Assembly (NCBI RefSeq): GCF_015277775.1
Contig: NZ_CP063849.1
Location: 9,129,501-9,193,500, forward strand
Direction: 5' to 3'
From: Paludibaculum fermentans
GTDB taxonomy: Bacteria; Acidobacteriota; Terriglobia; Bryobacterales; Bryobacteraceae
Length of the DNA: 64,000 bases
Part shown: in pieces, positions 15,468 through 24,213 of the stretch
How the letters are laid out: the number at the start of each line of letters is the position of its first letter
Numbering within the stretch: position 1 is the stretch's first letter
Translations under genes and position numbers: made by a program
The notes under the pieces: generated by a model
Told to the model about the DNA's origin: nothing
What the model saw: only the letters and a program-made list of their open reading frames with translations
The model's database searches: none

Positions 15468-15778
15468 GACTCCGCCGCGAGTCGCATCACCAGTCGGAGA
15501 CCATCTGGCCCTGCTCTTTGACAATTTCACATGTAAGCCCCACTCAGGGGAACCGTAGCGAGCAACCATCACACCCCGCGTGTGTCCGGACCCAGTCCCG
15601 GAGCGGCAGCGACGGGCTCCCCCGAGGTCTTCCCGCGCCTGCTCCGAAGTCCACCCGGAAGCCTCTCGTTCTCCCCAAACCATCCGCCCACCCCGTCGGG
15701 AGGGCGGACGCCCTCGTCGGCAGCCGGTCCCCTGACCGGCTCTCTTCTCTTCTCAGGTTCCAAGCCTTGCCGCAACCC

Positions 15779-15792
15779 GACGAAACGAAGCC
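15779..15792 (+). repeat. Dispersed 14-base motif GACGAAACGAAGCC
   Basis: Exact copy. Others are at 15366-15379 and 15447-15460 (exact), 15264-15277 (one mismatch), 13883-13896 (one mismatch) and 14339-14348 (partial). Copies fall in coding and non-coding DNA and in different reading frames. Confidence 0.65.
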
Positions 15793-16100
15793 AGCTGCCA
15801 GGCCCGCCACCAGCAACCCAAGCAGCCGGAGTCCCCTCTTAGCCCTGAACAGCCGGCCTCCAGCGCGGCGGAACTCATATACGCCCCAGTCCGCTCGCTT
15901 CAGTCTTTGAGCTAAAGAAACCTTTATGAAATAGTGGTGGAAAGCACTAGTCCACCCGCGGAAACCGGCCAGATTCCGCTTTGTGGGGGCAGGGCTTCGT
16001 GTTAGCTTATGGACTGTTGTGAACCCGCCGACCTGGCCGGAATTGAGAATCCTCGTGCATTTCTCGCCACTACTGCGAGTGTCCCGATTAGGAGTGAACT

Positions 16101-19100
16101 TTGAGCCGGCCTGATGATTGCCTCGCCCCTCTCTCTTTGCGGGATGAGCAATTCCGCAAAGCCGTCGAGGACTCGGAAGCCGGACATTTCCAGGTCAATG
16201 CGGATGGCACCTTCCGTTGGGTGAACAAGGCGTGGCTGCGCCTCCATGGATATGCAAGCCCATCCGAAATCATAGGCCGCCATTTCAGCGCCACTTTGTT
16301 GGCCAGGGATGTTGCTGAAGTTGAAGCTCTACTGACTCAAGTTTTGGCCGGCGAACCTGTGCGTGCCGGCGAGTTCGCCCGGCGCATGCTGGATGGCCGA
16401 ATCGGCTATCACACGTTTACCGCTCATCCGATAGTGGAGGACGGTGTCGTCACCGGCATCGAGGGCTTCATCATCGATAAGGAGTCCATCCACAACCTGG
16501 AGGAACTCCGCCGGCTGCTATTCAACGAGATCATGGACGGCTTCGCTATGCTTGAGCCGGTCGTGGACGAGTCTGGCCAAGTGGCCGACCTGCTCCACTT
16601 GGCTGCGAATCCAGCCTTCGCCCGGTGGGCGGCCCGTCCGGTGGACGAAATCAAAGGCCGGTCGGTCCGGGAGCTGTTTCCCGAAACAAACCCGGATTGG
16701 GTGTTGGAGGGCGCGGAGGTCCTCCGGACCGGCACACCGGCCCGGTTGGACGTCTCTTCCCCTGAGCGCGAGCAATGGTTCGAGATGCTCCTGTTCCCGA
16801 TCAGCCCCGGCCGCCTCGCGCTCATGCTGCGCGATGTGACGGAGCGCCACCGTGTCGACGCCGTCCTGCGGGAGAGCCTCAAACTACTGCATGCGACCCA
16901 GGAAATTGCGGGCCTCGGCAGTTACGTCCTCGATATCACCAGGGACCGCTGGACCAGTTCCGGCGTGCTGGACGAAATCTTCGGTTTGGATGCGGGCTTC
17001 GAAAAGTCGCTCTCCAATTGGCTCCAGATCGTTCACCCGGACTTCCGGCAGACCGCCTCTGACCACTTCCAGAATCACGTGCTCGCCCGCCGCGGCCGCT
17101 TCGATCTCGAATACAAGATCGTCAGGCTGTCCGATGGGCAGGTGCGCTGGGTGCACGGGCTCGGCGAATTGGAGTTCGATCCGGCTGGGCAGCCCATTCG
17201 CATGATCGGCACCATCCAGGACATCAGCGAACGGAAACAGCACGAGACTGAGCAGGAATGGGCCGTCGCGTTCCTGCGGCTGCTCAACCGGGCCGGCAGC
17301 GTGGATGAACTCGTGCGCAGTGTGATCGACTTTCTCCTCTCCATCACAGGCGTCGAATCGGCGGCCATCCGGCTCCGCGAGGAGGACCGGTTCCCTTACC
17401 TCTACTCCTCCGGGTTGCACGAGTCCTTGAAATGTCCGTGGAAATCGCCGTTCCAGCATACGTTTGAAGAGCCGCCGGTGCTCTGTCTGTGTGGAGCCGT
17501 CCTCTCCAGCTCCGCCGAGAACGGCCATGCCCAGCTTCGCTCCAATGGGTTCACCGCGGAAGGCAGTTACTGGTCTGGCCACTTCTCTTCTGCCGCGGCG
17601 GCCGGCTTCCACCCCGGCGCCGCCATTCAGCTTCGGCCCAACTGCCCGCTGCGGGCCTTCGAAACACTGGCCCTCATCCCGCTGCGCTTCGCCGGCCGAA
17701 CCCTGGGGCTGCTCCAGTTTTGCGATCCCGCTCCGGCACGGCTGGATGGCCGCCTGATCCCGCTCCTCGAACGCATGGCCTCCAGCCTGGCGATTGCCGT
17801 CGAACAGCGCCTGGCGCAAGCGGCCCTGCGCGAGAACGAAGAACGCTACCGGATGATCTCCGAGAATACCGGGGATGTCATCTGGCTCTACGACCTTGAG
17901 GGGCAGCGCTTCACTTACGTCAGCCCCTCGGCCCGCAAGTTCAGCGCGCTACCCTTGGAAGCCTCCATGTGGCGGAGCCTGGCCCAAATACTGAGTCCGC
18001 GCTCTTACGAAGTGGCCAGGCGCAAGATCGATCGGCGCATCGCGGCGGTGGAAGCGGGCGACCTCACCGCGGTACATGCCGTCGACGAGCTCGAGCAGAT
18101 GCGGGCCGACGGGGGTGTCGTCGACACGGAGGTGGTCACCACGCTCCTGCTGAACCCGCGAGGGCGGGTGCACAAGATCCTCGGCGTCAGCCGCGACATC
18201 ACGGAGCGGAAGCAGTCTGAGGCGCGCCTCATGCAGGCCCAGAAGATGGAGTCGGTGGGCCGCCTGGCCGGGGGCGTTGCGCACGACTTCAACAACCAGC
18301 TCACCGTCATCAACGGCTACAGCCAGTTGATGCTCGCAACCCTGCCCGCCGGCAGTCCGCTCCGCTCCCATGTGGAGCAGATCTACGCGGCCGGTGAACG
18401 GGCCGCCAGCCTGACAAAGCAGTTGCTGGCCTTCAGCCGTAAGCAAATGATGAATCTGCAGGCTCTCAACCTGAACCAGGTGGTGCTTGCCCTTCAGCCC
18501 ATGCTCACCCGGCTTGTGGGCGAGGATGTTGAGGTCCGCGTGGTCCAGTTCTCCGGCTCCGCCGTCGTGCGGGCCGACCTGCATCAGATGGAACAGGTCA
18601 TCATGAACCTGGCCGTCAATGCGCGCGACGCCATGCCGGCTGGAGGCGTTCTCCTCATCGAGACCTCGCTCATCGAGTGGGACGAGTTCGCGCTCATCGA
18701 TCACCCGGACCGGCGGCCCGGCCGCTTCGTCCGCCTGGCTGTCGGTGACACCGGCCACGGCATGGACGAGGCGACGCGCACCCGCATCTTCGAACCCTTC
18801 TTCACCACGAAAGAGGTGGGCAAGGGCACTGGTCTCGGACTCTCCATGGTGCAGGGCGTTGTGTCCCAATGCGACGGCATCATCGAGGTGCGCAGCCGGC
18901 CCGGTGCCGGTGCCACCTTCGAAATCTACCTGCCCGCCGTAGCCGCCGAGGCGCCGGCCCGTGGGGAGGGGGATTCCGCCGAGGCGCCCGCGGGCATTGA
19001 AACGGTCCTTGTCGTCGAGGATCAGCACGCCGTCAGGGAGTTTGCTGTCCATGTGCTCGCCTCCTGCGGTTACTCCGTCATCGACGCCGCCGGTGCAAAC

Positions 19101-19367
19101 GAGGCCCTCGAAATCGCACGCGCAGGCCGTGGCGCCATCGATCTGCTCCTGACCGACGTCGTCATGCCCGAAATGGATGGCGTCGAGCTGGCGCGCCGCA
19201 TCCGCGAGATCCATCCGGACATGAAGTGGCTCTACATGTCGGGCTACAGCGGCGCCGCCATCTCCGAGCGAAGCCACCTCGATATGCGCGCCGAGTTCAT
19301 TCAGAAGCCCTTCAGTCCGGAGCAGCTGGCACTGAAAGTCCGCGCGGTTCTCGGCGGCCGGGCCTAG
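16101..19367 (+). CDS. PAS/GAF hybrid sensor histidine kinase with C-terminal receiver
   Basis: 1088 residues from TTG with AGGAG 6 bases upstream. Domains in order: PAS (about 15-130), PAS (about 135-255), PAS_3-type (about 265-378, ending in IQDISERKQ), GAF (about 385-570), PAS (about 580-710, ending in VSRDITERKQ), HisKA with H728 in GRLAGGVAHDFNNQ, HATPase_c with N-box NLAVNARDAMP, DTGHGMD and GKGTGLGLS, then a receiver domain with D1019 in LLLTDVVMPEMDG and Lys in QKPFS. There is no transmembrane segment, so it is a cytoplasmic multi-input sensor. The GAF domain has a cluster of cysteines (CPW, CLCGA, CP) that could bind metal or a cofactor. The fused receiver suggests phosphorelay or autoregulation. 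The output partner is not adjacent. Confidence 0.95.
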   Translation: MSRPDDCLAPLSLRDEQFRKAVEDSEAGHFQVNADGTFRWVNKAWLRLHGYASPSEIIGRHFSATLLARDVAEVEALLTQVLAGEPVRAGEFARRMLDGRIGYHTFTAHPIVEDGVVTGIEGFIIDKESIHNLEELRRLLFNEIMDGFAMLEPVVDESGQVADLLHLAANPAFARWAARPVDEIKGRSVRELFPETNPDWVLEGAEVLRTGTPARLDVSSPEREQWFEMLLFPISPGRLALMLRDVTERHRVDAVLRESLKLLHATQEIAGLGSYVLDITRDRWTSSGVLDEIFGLDAGFEKSLSNWLQIVHPDFRQTASDHFQNHVLARRGRFDLEYKIVRLSDGQVRWVHGLGELEFDPAGQPIRMIGTIQDISERKQHETEQEWAVAFLRLLNRAGSVDELVRSVIDFLLSITGVESAAIRLREEDRFPYLYSSGLHESLKCPWKSPFQHTFEEPPVLCLCGAVLSSSAENGHAQLRSNGFTAEGSYWSGHFSSAAAAGFHPGAAIQLRPNCPLRAFETLALIPLRFAGRTLGLLQFCDPAPARLDGRLIPLLERMASSLAIAVEQRLAQAALRENEERYRMISENTGDVIWLYDLEGQRFTYVSPSARKFSALPLEASMWRSLAQILSPRSYEVARRKIDRRIAAVEAGDLTAVHAVDELEQMRADGGVVDTEVVTTLLLNPRGRVHKILGVSRDITERKQSEARLMQAQKMESVGRLAGGVAHDFNNQLTVINGYSQLMLATLPAGSPLRSHVEQIYAAGERAASLTKQLLAFSRKQMMNLQALNLNQVVLALQPMLTRLVGEDVEVRVVQFSGSAVVRADLHQMEQVIMNLAVNARDAMPAGGVLLIETSLIEWDEFALIDHPDRRPGRFVRLAVGDTGHGMDEATRTRIFEPFFTTKEVGKGTGLGLSMVQGVVSQCDGIIEVRSRPGAGATFEIYLPAVAAEAPARGEGDSAEAPAGIETVLVVEDQHAVREFAVHVLASCGYSVIDAAGANEALEIARAGRGAIDLLLTDVVMPEMDGVELARRIREIHPDMKWLYMSGYSGAAISERSHLDMRAEFIQKPFSPEQLALKVRAVLGGRA

Positions 19368-19414
19368 CAGTCTGTGGCGTAGGTCCCGCCTGCGCGACTT
19401 TCGCCACAGGCTGC
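19367..19414 (+). terminator. Strong stem-loop after the sensor kinase
   Basis: GCAGTCTGTGGCG (19367-19379) pairs with CGCCACAGGCTGC (19402-19414): 13 base pairs with one G-U and a 22-base loop. It overlaps the stop codon region of the kinase. A second small hairpin, CTAAGGT...ACCTTAG (19414-19441), follows directly. There is no long T-run. Confidence 0.6.
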
Positions 19415-19497
19415 TAAGGTCGCCTGGGGCCTACACCTTAGCCGAATCAGGTCAAGCTCCTATAGTCCGATTCCGCGGCAATGTCGATCACTTCGTC

Positions 19498-20202
19498 ATG
19501 ATTGGTGGAGTACTCCGGCTGGTCCCACTGCTGCTGCTCGCCGCGCACGTGGCCCGGACTGCGGATATTGAAGGCAACATACTGATTCTGCGGAAGTTGA
19601 CGAAGAGAACCGTGACTGCCTCCGCAGGCGCCTACCAGCGCGGGACCCCCGTCGAGCTGGGCACTGACCCTACAGTCGACCCCCTGGCCTACGAACGCGA
19701 GCACGTCGTCGTCTACCTCGAAGGCGCCCTGGGCGCCAAGCCCGTTAACGCCACCATGGAGCAGAAGGAGCGACGTTTCTTCCCCGACCTCCTGGTCATT
19801 CCCGCCGGCTCCACCGTCTCGTTCCCCAACCTGGACCCCATCTTCCACAACGTCTTCTCCCTCTCAAAAGCCAAGTCCTTCGACCTCGGGAACTACCCGC
19901 GCAACCAGTCGCGCAGCGTCCCCTTCCAGAACCCTGGCATCGTCTTCGTCAACTGCCACCTCCACCCCAACATGGCCGCGGCCATCGTCATCGTGCCCAA
20001 CCGGTTCTACGTCCGCGGCGACGCCGAAGGCCGTTTCACCCTCTCGCAGGTGCCCGCCGGTGAGTACACCCTGGTGGCCTGGCACAAGACGGCAGGCTTC
20101 TTCCGGCAGAAGGTGCAGGTCTCCGAGACCGGCACGGTGAAGGTCCAATTCTCCATCCCGCTGGGTCCGGAAACCACCGCCCAACACGTGCATGACAGGT
20201 GA
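19498..20202 (+). CDS. Exported cupredoxin-like protein with carboxypeptidase-regulatory-like tail
   Basis: 234 residues: signal peptide (about 1-21), then a cupredoxin/plastocyanin-like fold. Type 1 copper ligands are visible: H117 in PIFHNVFS and the cluster C153-H-L-H156-P-N-M159. A short carboxypeptidase-regulatory-like beta sandwich follows (about 170-225, GDAEGRFTLSQVPAGEYTLVAWH). The product is periplasmic or surface-located, probably an electron carrier or copper protein. It starts a tight operon, 3 bases before the HD-GYP gene, and a porin-like gene overlaps that by 4 bases. No clear Shine-Dalgarno sequence precedes the ATG. The linkage with a second-messenger enzyme suggests that the copper or redox state feeds into signalling; this is inference. 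Confidence 0.87.
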   Translation: MIGGVLRLVPLLLLAAHVARTADIEGNILILRKLTKRTVTASAGAYQRGTPVELGTDPTVDPLAYEREHVVVYLEGALGAKPVNATMEQKERRFFPDLLVIPAGSTVSFPNLDPIFHNVFSLSKAKSFDLGNYPRNQSRSVPFQNPGIVFVNCHLHPNMAAAIVIVPNRFYVRGDAEGRFTLSQVPAGEYTLVAWHKTAGFFRQKVQVSETGTVKVQFSIPLGPETTAQHVHDR

Positions 20203-20205
20203 CCC

Positions 20206-21888
20206 ATGCGATTCGCCACACGGACCTTTCTCTACTCCTTCACGCCCTTCGCACTGTTGCTCACGGGTAGCTTCTGGGCGATTCAGGAGATGGTGGAGTC
20301 CACCGTGCACGAGCGGCTCAGCGCCGCGCTCCGCGACACCCAGTCGTTGATCGCCCGTGTGCGGTCGAAGGGCGAGTTGCAGAACAGCCGCTTCCTGCGG
20401 GTCATCGGCGAAAACGCCGCCCTCAAGGCCGGCCTCCAGTTGATGGCCGCCGAGCCCCACAGCGCCGACGCGCGCCGCACGGTCGAAGACCAGTTGCGCG
20501 ACGTCGGCGAGAAGCTCGGCTTCGACCTGCTCACCGTATCCGACACGCAAGGCAAGCCCCTGGCCGGAGTCATTCGCTCGGCCGGGCGGTTGATCGCCAT
20601 GGACATGACCGCCATCCAGCCGCCCAGCCGGGGCTTCCTGAATCTCGACGACCGCACCTACCAGGTGACTTCCATCTCGCTGGAACAGGCGGACGAACTG
20701 ATCGGCACTCTCGCGGTCGGCGAGACCTTCGACTTCTCCGGCTTTACCACGCCGGCCGTGCTGACCCGCAACGGCAAGGTCCTGCTCTCCAGCATCCCGG
20801 GCATTGCGGCGCCGCGGTTGGAAGCCGCACTCAAGGCCTGTCAGCCGCAGGCCGAATGCGAAGTGACCCTCGGGGGTGACAGTTACCTGTCCCTGCCGCT
20901 GGAGAGCATGTCCTTTGGGGATGGCTATCTGTTGCGCAGCTTACAGAATGTCGACTCCGCCATCGGGCCGGTCCATGCCATCTTGCGCCAGGTCTTCCTC
21001 GTGGCCGGGCTCGGCGCGCTGCTCGCCGCCATGGTGGTGAGCCTTCTGGCGTCGCGCTCCATCGTCAAGCCCATCGCCAGTGTGGCCGAGCAGCTGCGGG
21101 AGTGCGCCCATACCGGCCGGCTGCCCGAGTTCCAGACAACGCCCGGCGCCACCTACGAGATCCGCGAGTTCACGCGCAGCTTCAACCGCGCCGCGGCCGC
21201 CATCCGCGAGGCCCGCCAGTCGCTGCACCGCGCCTACGTCGAGTTCAGCGGCTCGCTCGCCAATGCGCTGGATGCCCGCGACCGCTATACCGCCGGCCAC
21301 AGCCGCCGCGTCAGCGAAATGGCCTGCGCCGTGGCCCGTGCCATGAACTTCAGCACGGAAGACCTGGAGGAGATGCAGATCGGCGCGCTGCTCCACGACA
21401 TCGGCAAGATCGGCATCCGCGACGCCGTCCTGCAAAAACCCGGCCGCCTCACCGACGAAGAGTTCGACCTGATCAAGCAGCACCCCACCATCGGCCGCCG
21501 CATCATGGAGGGTGTCCAGGGCTTCCAGCCCTACCTGCCCATCGTGGAACTCCACCACGAGAACTGGGATGGCACCGGGTATCCAAACGGGCTGCTGGGC
21601 GAGGAGACGCCGCTGCCGGCGCGCATCGTCCATGTCGTCGACACCTATGACGCCATGACGACAGACCGGCCCTATCGCAACGGGCTGAGCCATGACGAGA
21701 CGCTCTCATGGCTGCAGGAGAGCGCCGGGCGGCTCTTCGATGCCCATGTAGTCGAGGTATTCACCGAGCTGGCGCCCACCTTTGCGCGCCGCCGGGCCGA
21801 AGGCTTCTGCCTGGAGAACTCCATGCTCAGCCTCGTCGAAGCAGTGGCGGATCCGCCGCTCCCGGCCAGGGAATCGAGTGAAGCATGA
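20206..21888 (+). CDS. Membrane HD-GYP cyclic-di-GMP phosphodiesterase
   Basis: 560 residues: N-terminal transmembrane segment (about 8-28), a periplasmic sensor domain (about 30-255, Cache-like), a second transmembrane segment (about 262-285), a HAMP linker (about 286-345) and an HD-GYP domain (about 350-530). The catalytic HD pair is H397-D398 in LLHDIGKIGI, and the GYP triplet is G458-Y459-P460 in HHENWDGTGYP. All metal-site residues that I can identify are present, so it should hydrolyse c-di-GMP. It is the middle gene of the cupredoxin / HD-GYP / porin operon, with a 4-base ATGA overlap to the porin. The periplasmic domain probably senses a ligand that the neighbouring secreted proteins bind or let in. 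Confidence 0.93.
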   Translation: MRFATRTFLYSFTPFALLLTGSFWAIQEMVESTVHERLSAALRDTQSLIARVRSKGELQNSRFLRVIGENAALKAGLQLMAAEPHSADARRTVEDQLRDVGEKLGFDLLTVSDTQGKPLAGVIRSAGRLIAMDMTAIQPPSRGFLNLDDRTYQVTSISLEQADELIGTLAVGETFDFSGFTTPAVLTRNGKVLLSSIPGIAAPRLEAALKACQPQAECEVTLGGDSYLSLPLESMSFGDGYLLRSLQNVDSAIGPVHAILRQVFLVAGLGALLAAMVVSLLASRSIVKPIASVAEQLRECAHTGRLPEFQTTPGATYEIREFTRSFNRAAAAIREARQSLHRAYVEFSGSLANALDARDRYTAGHSRRVSEMACAVARAMNFSTEDLEEMQIGALLHDIGKIGIRDAVLQKPGRLTDEEFDLIKQHPTIGRRIMEGVQGFQPYLPIVELHHENWDGTGYPNGLLGEETPLPARIVHVVDTYDAMTTDRPYRNGLSHDETLSWLQESAGRLFDAHVVEVFTELAPTFARRRAEGFCLENSMLSLVEAVADPPLPARESSEA

Positions 21889-22958
21889 GGCTCCTCGTCG
21901 TCATCCTGATGCTGTGCGGCGGGTTGCCGGCGCAGGAGGCGAACTCCGGTTTCGAGCTCCGCACCGCGCTCAGTGCCGGCGGCTTCTTCACTGACCGTTT
22001 GACCGCTCCACCCCGAGACGGCGCCCCAGCGGCGGCAGGAACTCGCGCGGTCTTCTATCCGTCCTGGAAGATTAACCGCCATTGGACCGTCGCCGCCACC
22101 TACCAGGTGTACACGCGCCCCTACTTCTACGAGCAGTTCAACACCCAGGGCCACGGCCTGAAAGGCGACCTGCTCCAGGCGCACTTGAGCTATTCGCAGT
22201 TCTGGAAGAACGGTTCGCTGGTCGTCCGCGCCGGGCAGCTCTCCTCTGCCTTCGGGTCGTTCCTCCTGCACTATGACGACATGGCCAACCCGCTGATCGA
22301 TATGCCCGCGACGTACGGCTACTACTACAAGCCGATCACGACGCTCGGCCAGGCCGGCGCGCAGGCGGACCTCACCGTCTCCCGGTTCGACTTCCGCGCC
22401 CAGCTCGTGAACTCATCTCCGGCCAACCGGCGTAGTGTCTTCGATAACGACCAGTACGGCACCTGGGCCGGAGGAGCGGGCGTCACCCTGATGCAGGGCC
22501 TCCGAGTCGGCGTCTCCGCTTACCGTGGTCCTTATCTTCATCGGGGGTATGCCTTCTACCGGGCCGGTGAAGCGAAGCCCCGTGATCTGCCGGGCTCGGC
22601 CTACGGCCTGGATGTCGAGTGGGCGCGCGGCCACTGGGACGTCACCGGCGAGTGGCAGAAGTTCCAGCGGGCCTATCGCGTCGTCCCTTTTCTCAACCAA
22701 CACTCCGGCTATGCCGAAGCTCGCCGGGTGCTCCATCCGCGCTGGTATGTGGCGGGCCGCGCCGGCTACACGCGCTCCAGCCGGAACCCGGCCAACGACA
22801 TCTATGAAGTGACAGTCGGCTACCGGCCCAATTCGCACCAGTTGCTCAAGGTGGGCTATCAGATCCAGCACGGTCCGGCCACGCCCGGCGCTTCGGGCAA
22901 TACCTTCGCGATCCAACTGGTTACGACGCTCCGCCTGATCTCGATTGCCAAGGACTAG
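21885..22958 (+). CDS. Porin-like outer-membrane beta-barrel protein
   Basis: 357 residues with a signal peptide (about 1-16, MRLLVVILMLCGGLPA). Aromatic-rich amphipathic strands follow (WTVAATYQVYTRPYF, LLQAHLSYSQFW, LRVGVSAYRGPYLHRGYAFYRAG, WYVAGRAGYTRSS, IYEVTVGYRPNSHQLLKVGYQIQ). There is no plug or TonB box. This is the pattern of a phosphate-selective-porin-like or general barrel, and I cannot name the family with certainty. The C-terminus ([10 protein letters not shown]) lacks a terminal aromatic residue. It overlaps the HD-GYP gene by ATGA, so its synthesis is coupled to that of the signalling enzyme. Its stop codon overlaps the stop of the convergent thioredoxin-fold gene. Confidence 0.75.
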   Translation: MRLLVVILMLCGGLPAQEANSGFELRTALSAGGFFTDRLTAPPRDGAPAAAGTRAVFYPSWKINRHWTVAATYQVYTRPYFYEQFNTQGHGLKGDLLQAHLSYSQFWKNGSLVVRAGQLSSAFGSFLLHYDDMANPLIDMPATYGYYYKPITTLGQAGAQADLTVSRFDFRAQLVNSSPANRRSVFDNDQYGTWAGGAGVTLMQGLRVGVSAYRGPYLHRGYAFYRAGEAKPRDLPGSAYGLDVEWARGHWDVTGEWQKFQRAYRVVPFLNQHSGYAEARRVLHPRWYVAGRAGYTRSSRNPANDIYEVTVGYRPNSHQLLKVGYQIQHGPATPGASGNTFAIQLVTTLRLISIAKD

Positions 22959-24154
22959 AAGCCCACGCCCTTCAGTACCGCCAGCAGGTCCTCTTTGCTG
23001 CGCGAGCCGCTGAGGAAGCGCACCACCTGGCCATTCGCGTCGATGATGAAGACGGTCGGGATCGAGCGGATCCGGTACAGGCTATGCGCCTTCCGGCTGG
23101 AGTCGTCCAGGGTAGGGAAGGAGAGCACTGCTTCTTTGGAGTACTCTTTCGCGACGCTCTTGCCCTCGTCGTTGATGCCGTAGACGTACAGGCCCTTCTT
23201 GCTCAGGCGGTCATAGATGTCGGCCAGGCCCGGCAGTTCGCGGCGGCACGGCCCGCACCAGCTGGCCCAGAAGTTCAGCAGCACTACCTTGCCGCGCAGG
23301 TCCGACAGCCGCACCTTCTCGCCTTCCAGCGTCTTCAGTTCGAAGTCCGGCGCCGGCTTGTTCAGCAACAGGGAGCCGGTCTGGCCGGGGATCGGCACAG
23401 CGTCCACCCGCTTCGCGTTCTTCGGCGGCAGGAACTCGAAGGTGGAATCCGGCACGGCGTCGTCCCAGCGGAAGCTCGAGAGTTCGAGGGTCATGCGGAA
23501 CAGGGTTCGCTCCCCGTTGCGGGTCCGCGTATTCGCCCAGACGACGTGGCCGATGTCCAGCGTTTCCGGCTGCACGGCCATTTCGATATAGGTACGTCCG
23601 TCTTCCGGGTCCTCTTTCGACATCACCCGGAGCAGCGGCCACCTGTCCTTGCGGCCCTCGAACTTCACCGGCGCCACGCCGTTCTGGTCCGCGCTCTCGG
23701 CGTTCTTGAACATATTCGCCAAACCCGGCACAACCATGCGGGTAAAGGTCTCGGCGAGGTCCCGCTCATTGTCGGAATCGCCCCCCGTCTCTTCGCTGTC
23801 CAGCGGAGCGCCCTCTTCCTCGGTGAACTGCTTCAGCTTCGGCACATAGGCCCAGCTCTTCTGGCCGTTGGAGATGAGCTGGTATTCGTCCTTCTCCTCC
23901 GCCTCGATGCGCAGGAACGACTTGCCTTCCGGACCGCTGGCCAGCTTGAATTTGGCCGTGGAGAGGGTGCGGGCCGCGTTCTTGCCCTGTTGCCCTTCCA
24001 GCACCAGCGTGCCTTCCATCGAATAGCGCTTGGCGGCCTGAGCCCGGGCGGCGGCGTTCTTGATCGTCTTGCTGAGCTCGGCTTGCGATAGCTCCTGCGC
24101 CGGAGCAATGGAAAGGAATACAGAAAAGGAAAGTATTACGGAAAGTACACGCAT
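22955..24154 (-). CDS. LolA-like / TlpA-type thioredoxin-fold fusion protein
   Basis: 399 residues from ATG 24154; the frame is open further upstream, but the signal peptide [19 protein letters not shown] fixes the start. The N-terminal half (about 20-250) resembles the LolA/DUF2092 outer-membrane lipoprotein-sorting fold ([54 protein letters not shown]). The C-terminal half (about 265-399) is a TlpA/AhpC-type thioredoxin domain with C300-G-P-C303 ([15 protein letters not shown]) and a cis-Pro in RSIPTVF. It is periplasmic. The redox domain may act on a partner recognised by the first domain. The ribosome site (CGAGG) lies inside a perfect 13-base inverted repeat directly upstream, which could control its translation. 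Confidence 0.88.
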   Translation of the reverse strand: MRVLSVILSFSVFLSIAPAQELSQAELSKTIKNAAARAQAAKRYSMEGTLVLEGQQGKNAARTLSTAKFKLASGPEGKSFLRIEAEEKDEYQLISNGQKSWAYVPKLKQFTEEEGAPLDSEETGGDSDNERDLAETFTRMVVPGLANMFKNAESADQNGVAPVKFEGRKDRWPLLRVMSKEDPEDGRTYIEMAVQPETLDIGHVVWANTRTRNGERTLFRMTLELSSFRWDDAVPDSTFEFLPPKNAKRVDAVPIPGQTGSLLLNKPAPDFELKTLEGEKVRLSDLRGKVVLLNFWASWCGPCRRELPGLADIYDRLSKKGLYVYGINDEGKSVAKEYSKEAVLSFPTLDDSSRKAHSLYRIRSIPTVFIIDANGQVVRFLSGSRSKEDLLAVLKGVGF

Positions 24155-24160
24155 CAGAGG

Positions 24161-24195
24161 CCTCGGATAATGACCTGATTGTTCATTATCCGAGG
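24161..24195 (-). promoter_or_regulatory. Perfect 13-base inverted repeat sequestering a ribosome site
   Basis: CCTCGGATAATGA (24161-24173) and TCATTATCCGAGG (24183-24195) are exact inverted repeats with a 9-base loop. The element sits between the stop of the upstream gene (24214) and the start at 24154, and its gene-proximal arm contains the GAGG Shine-Dalgarno sequence. It can act as a terminator of the upstream gene, a translational attenuator or an operator. Confidence 0.65.
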
Positions 24196-24213
24196 ATTTG
24201 TAGCCCCGCGCAA

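Larger units (their letters stand above)
15335..16100. other. Intergenic repeat-bearing region
   Basis: 766 bases without a convincing gene. It contains a degenerate tandem array (15364-15467), a boxA-like sequence (TGCTCTTTGACA, 15512-15523), an exact copy of the dispersed 14-base motif at 15779-15792, and a hairpin AGCCGGT-N6-ACCGGCT (15722-15741) followed by a pyrimidine-rich run that could terminate a transcript. A 130-codon plus-strand frame (15518-15910) is Ser/Pro/Arg low complexity and is not called as a gene. The sensor kinase promoter must lie in the last ~150 bases. Confidence 0.6.

Noticed and set aside
15518-15910. 130-codon plus-strand frame with a DETKP motif
   Set aside because: Low-complexity Ser/Pro/Arg translation that contains the dispersed DNA repeat; the repeat explains the frame better than a gene does.
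17949-19277. 442-codon minus-strand frame
   Set aside because: Antisense to the kinase and receiver domains of the sensor histidine kinase, which are unmistakable on the plus strand.
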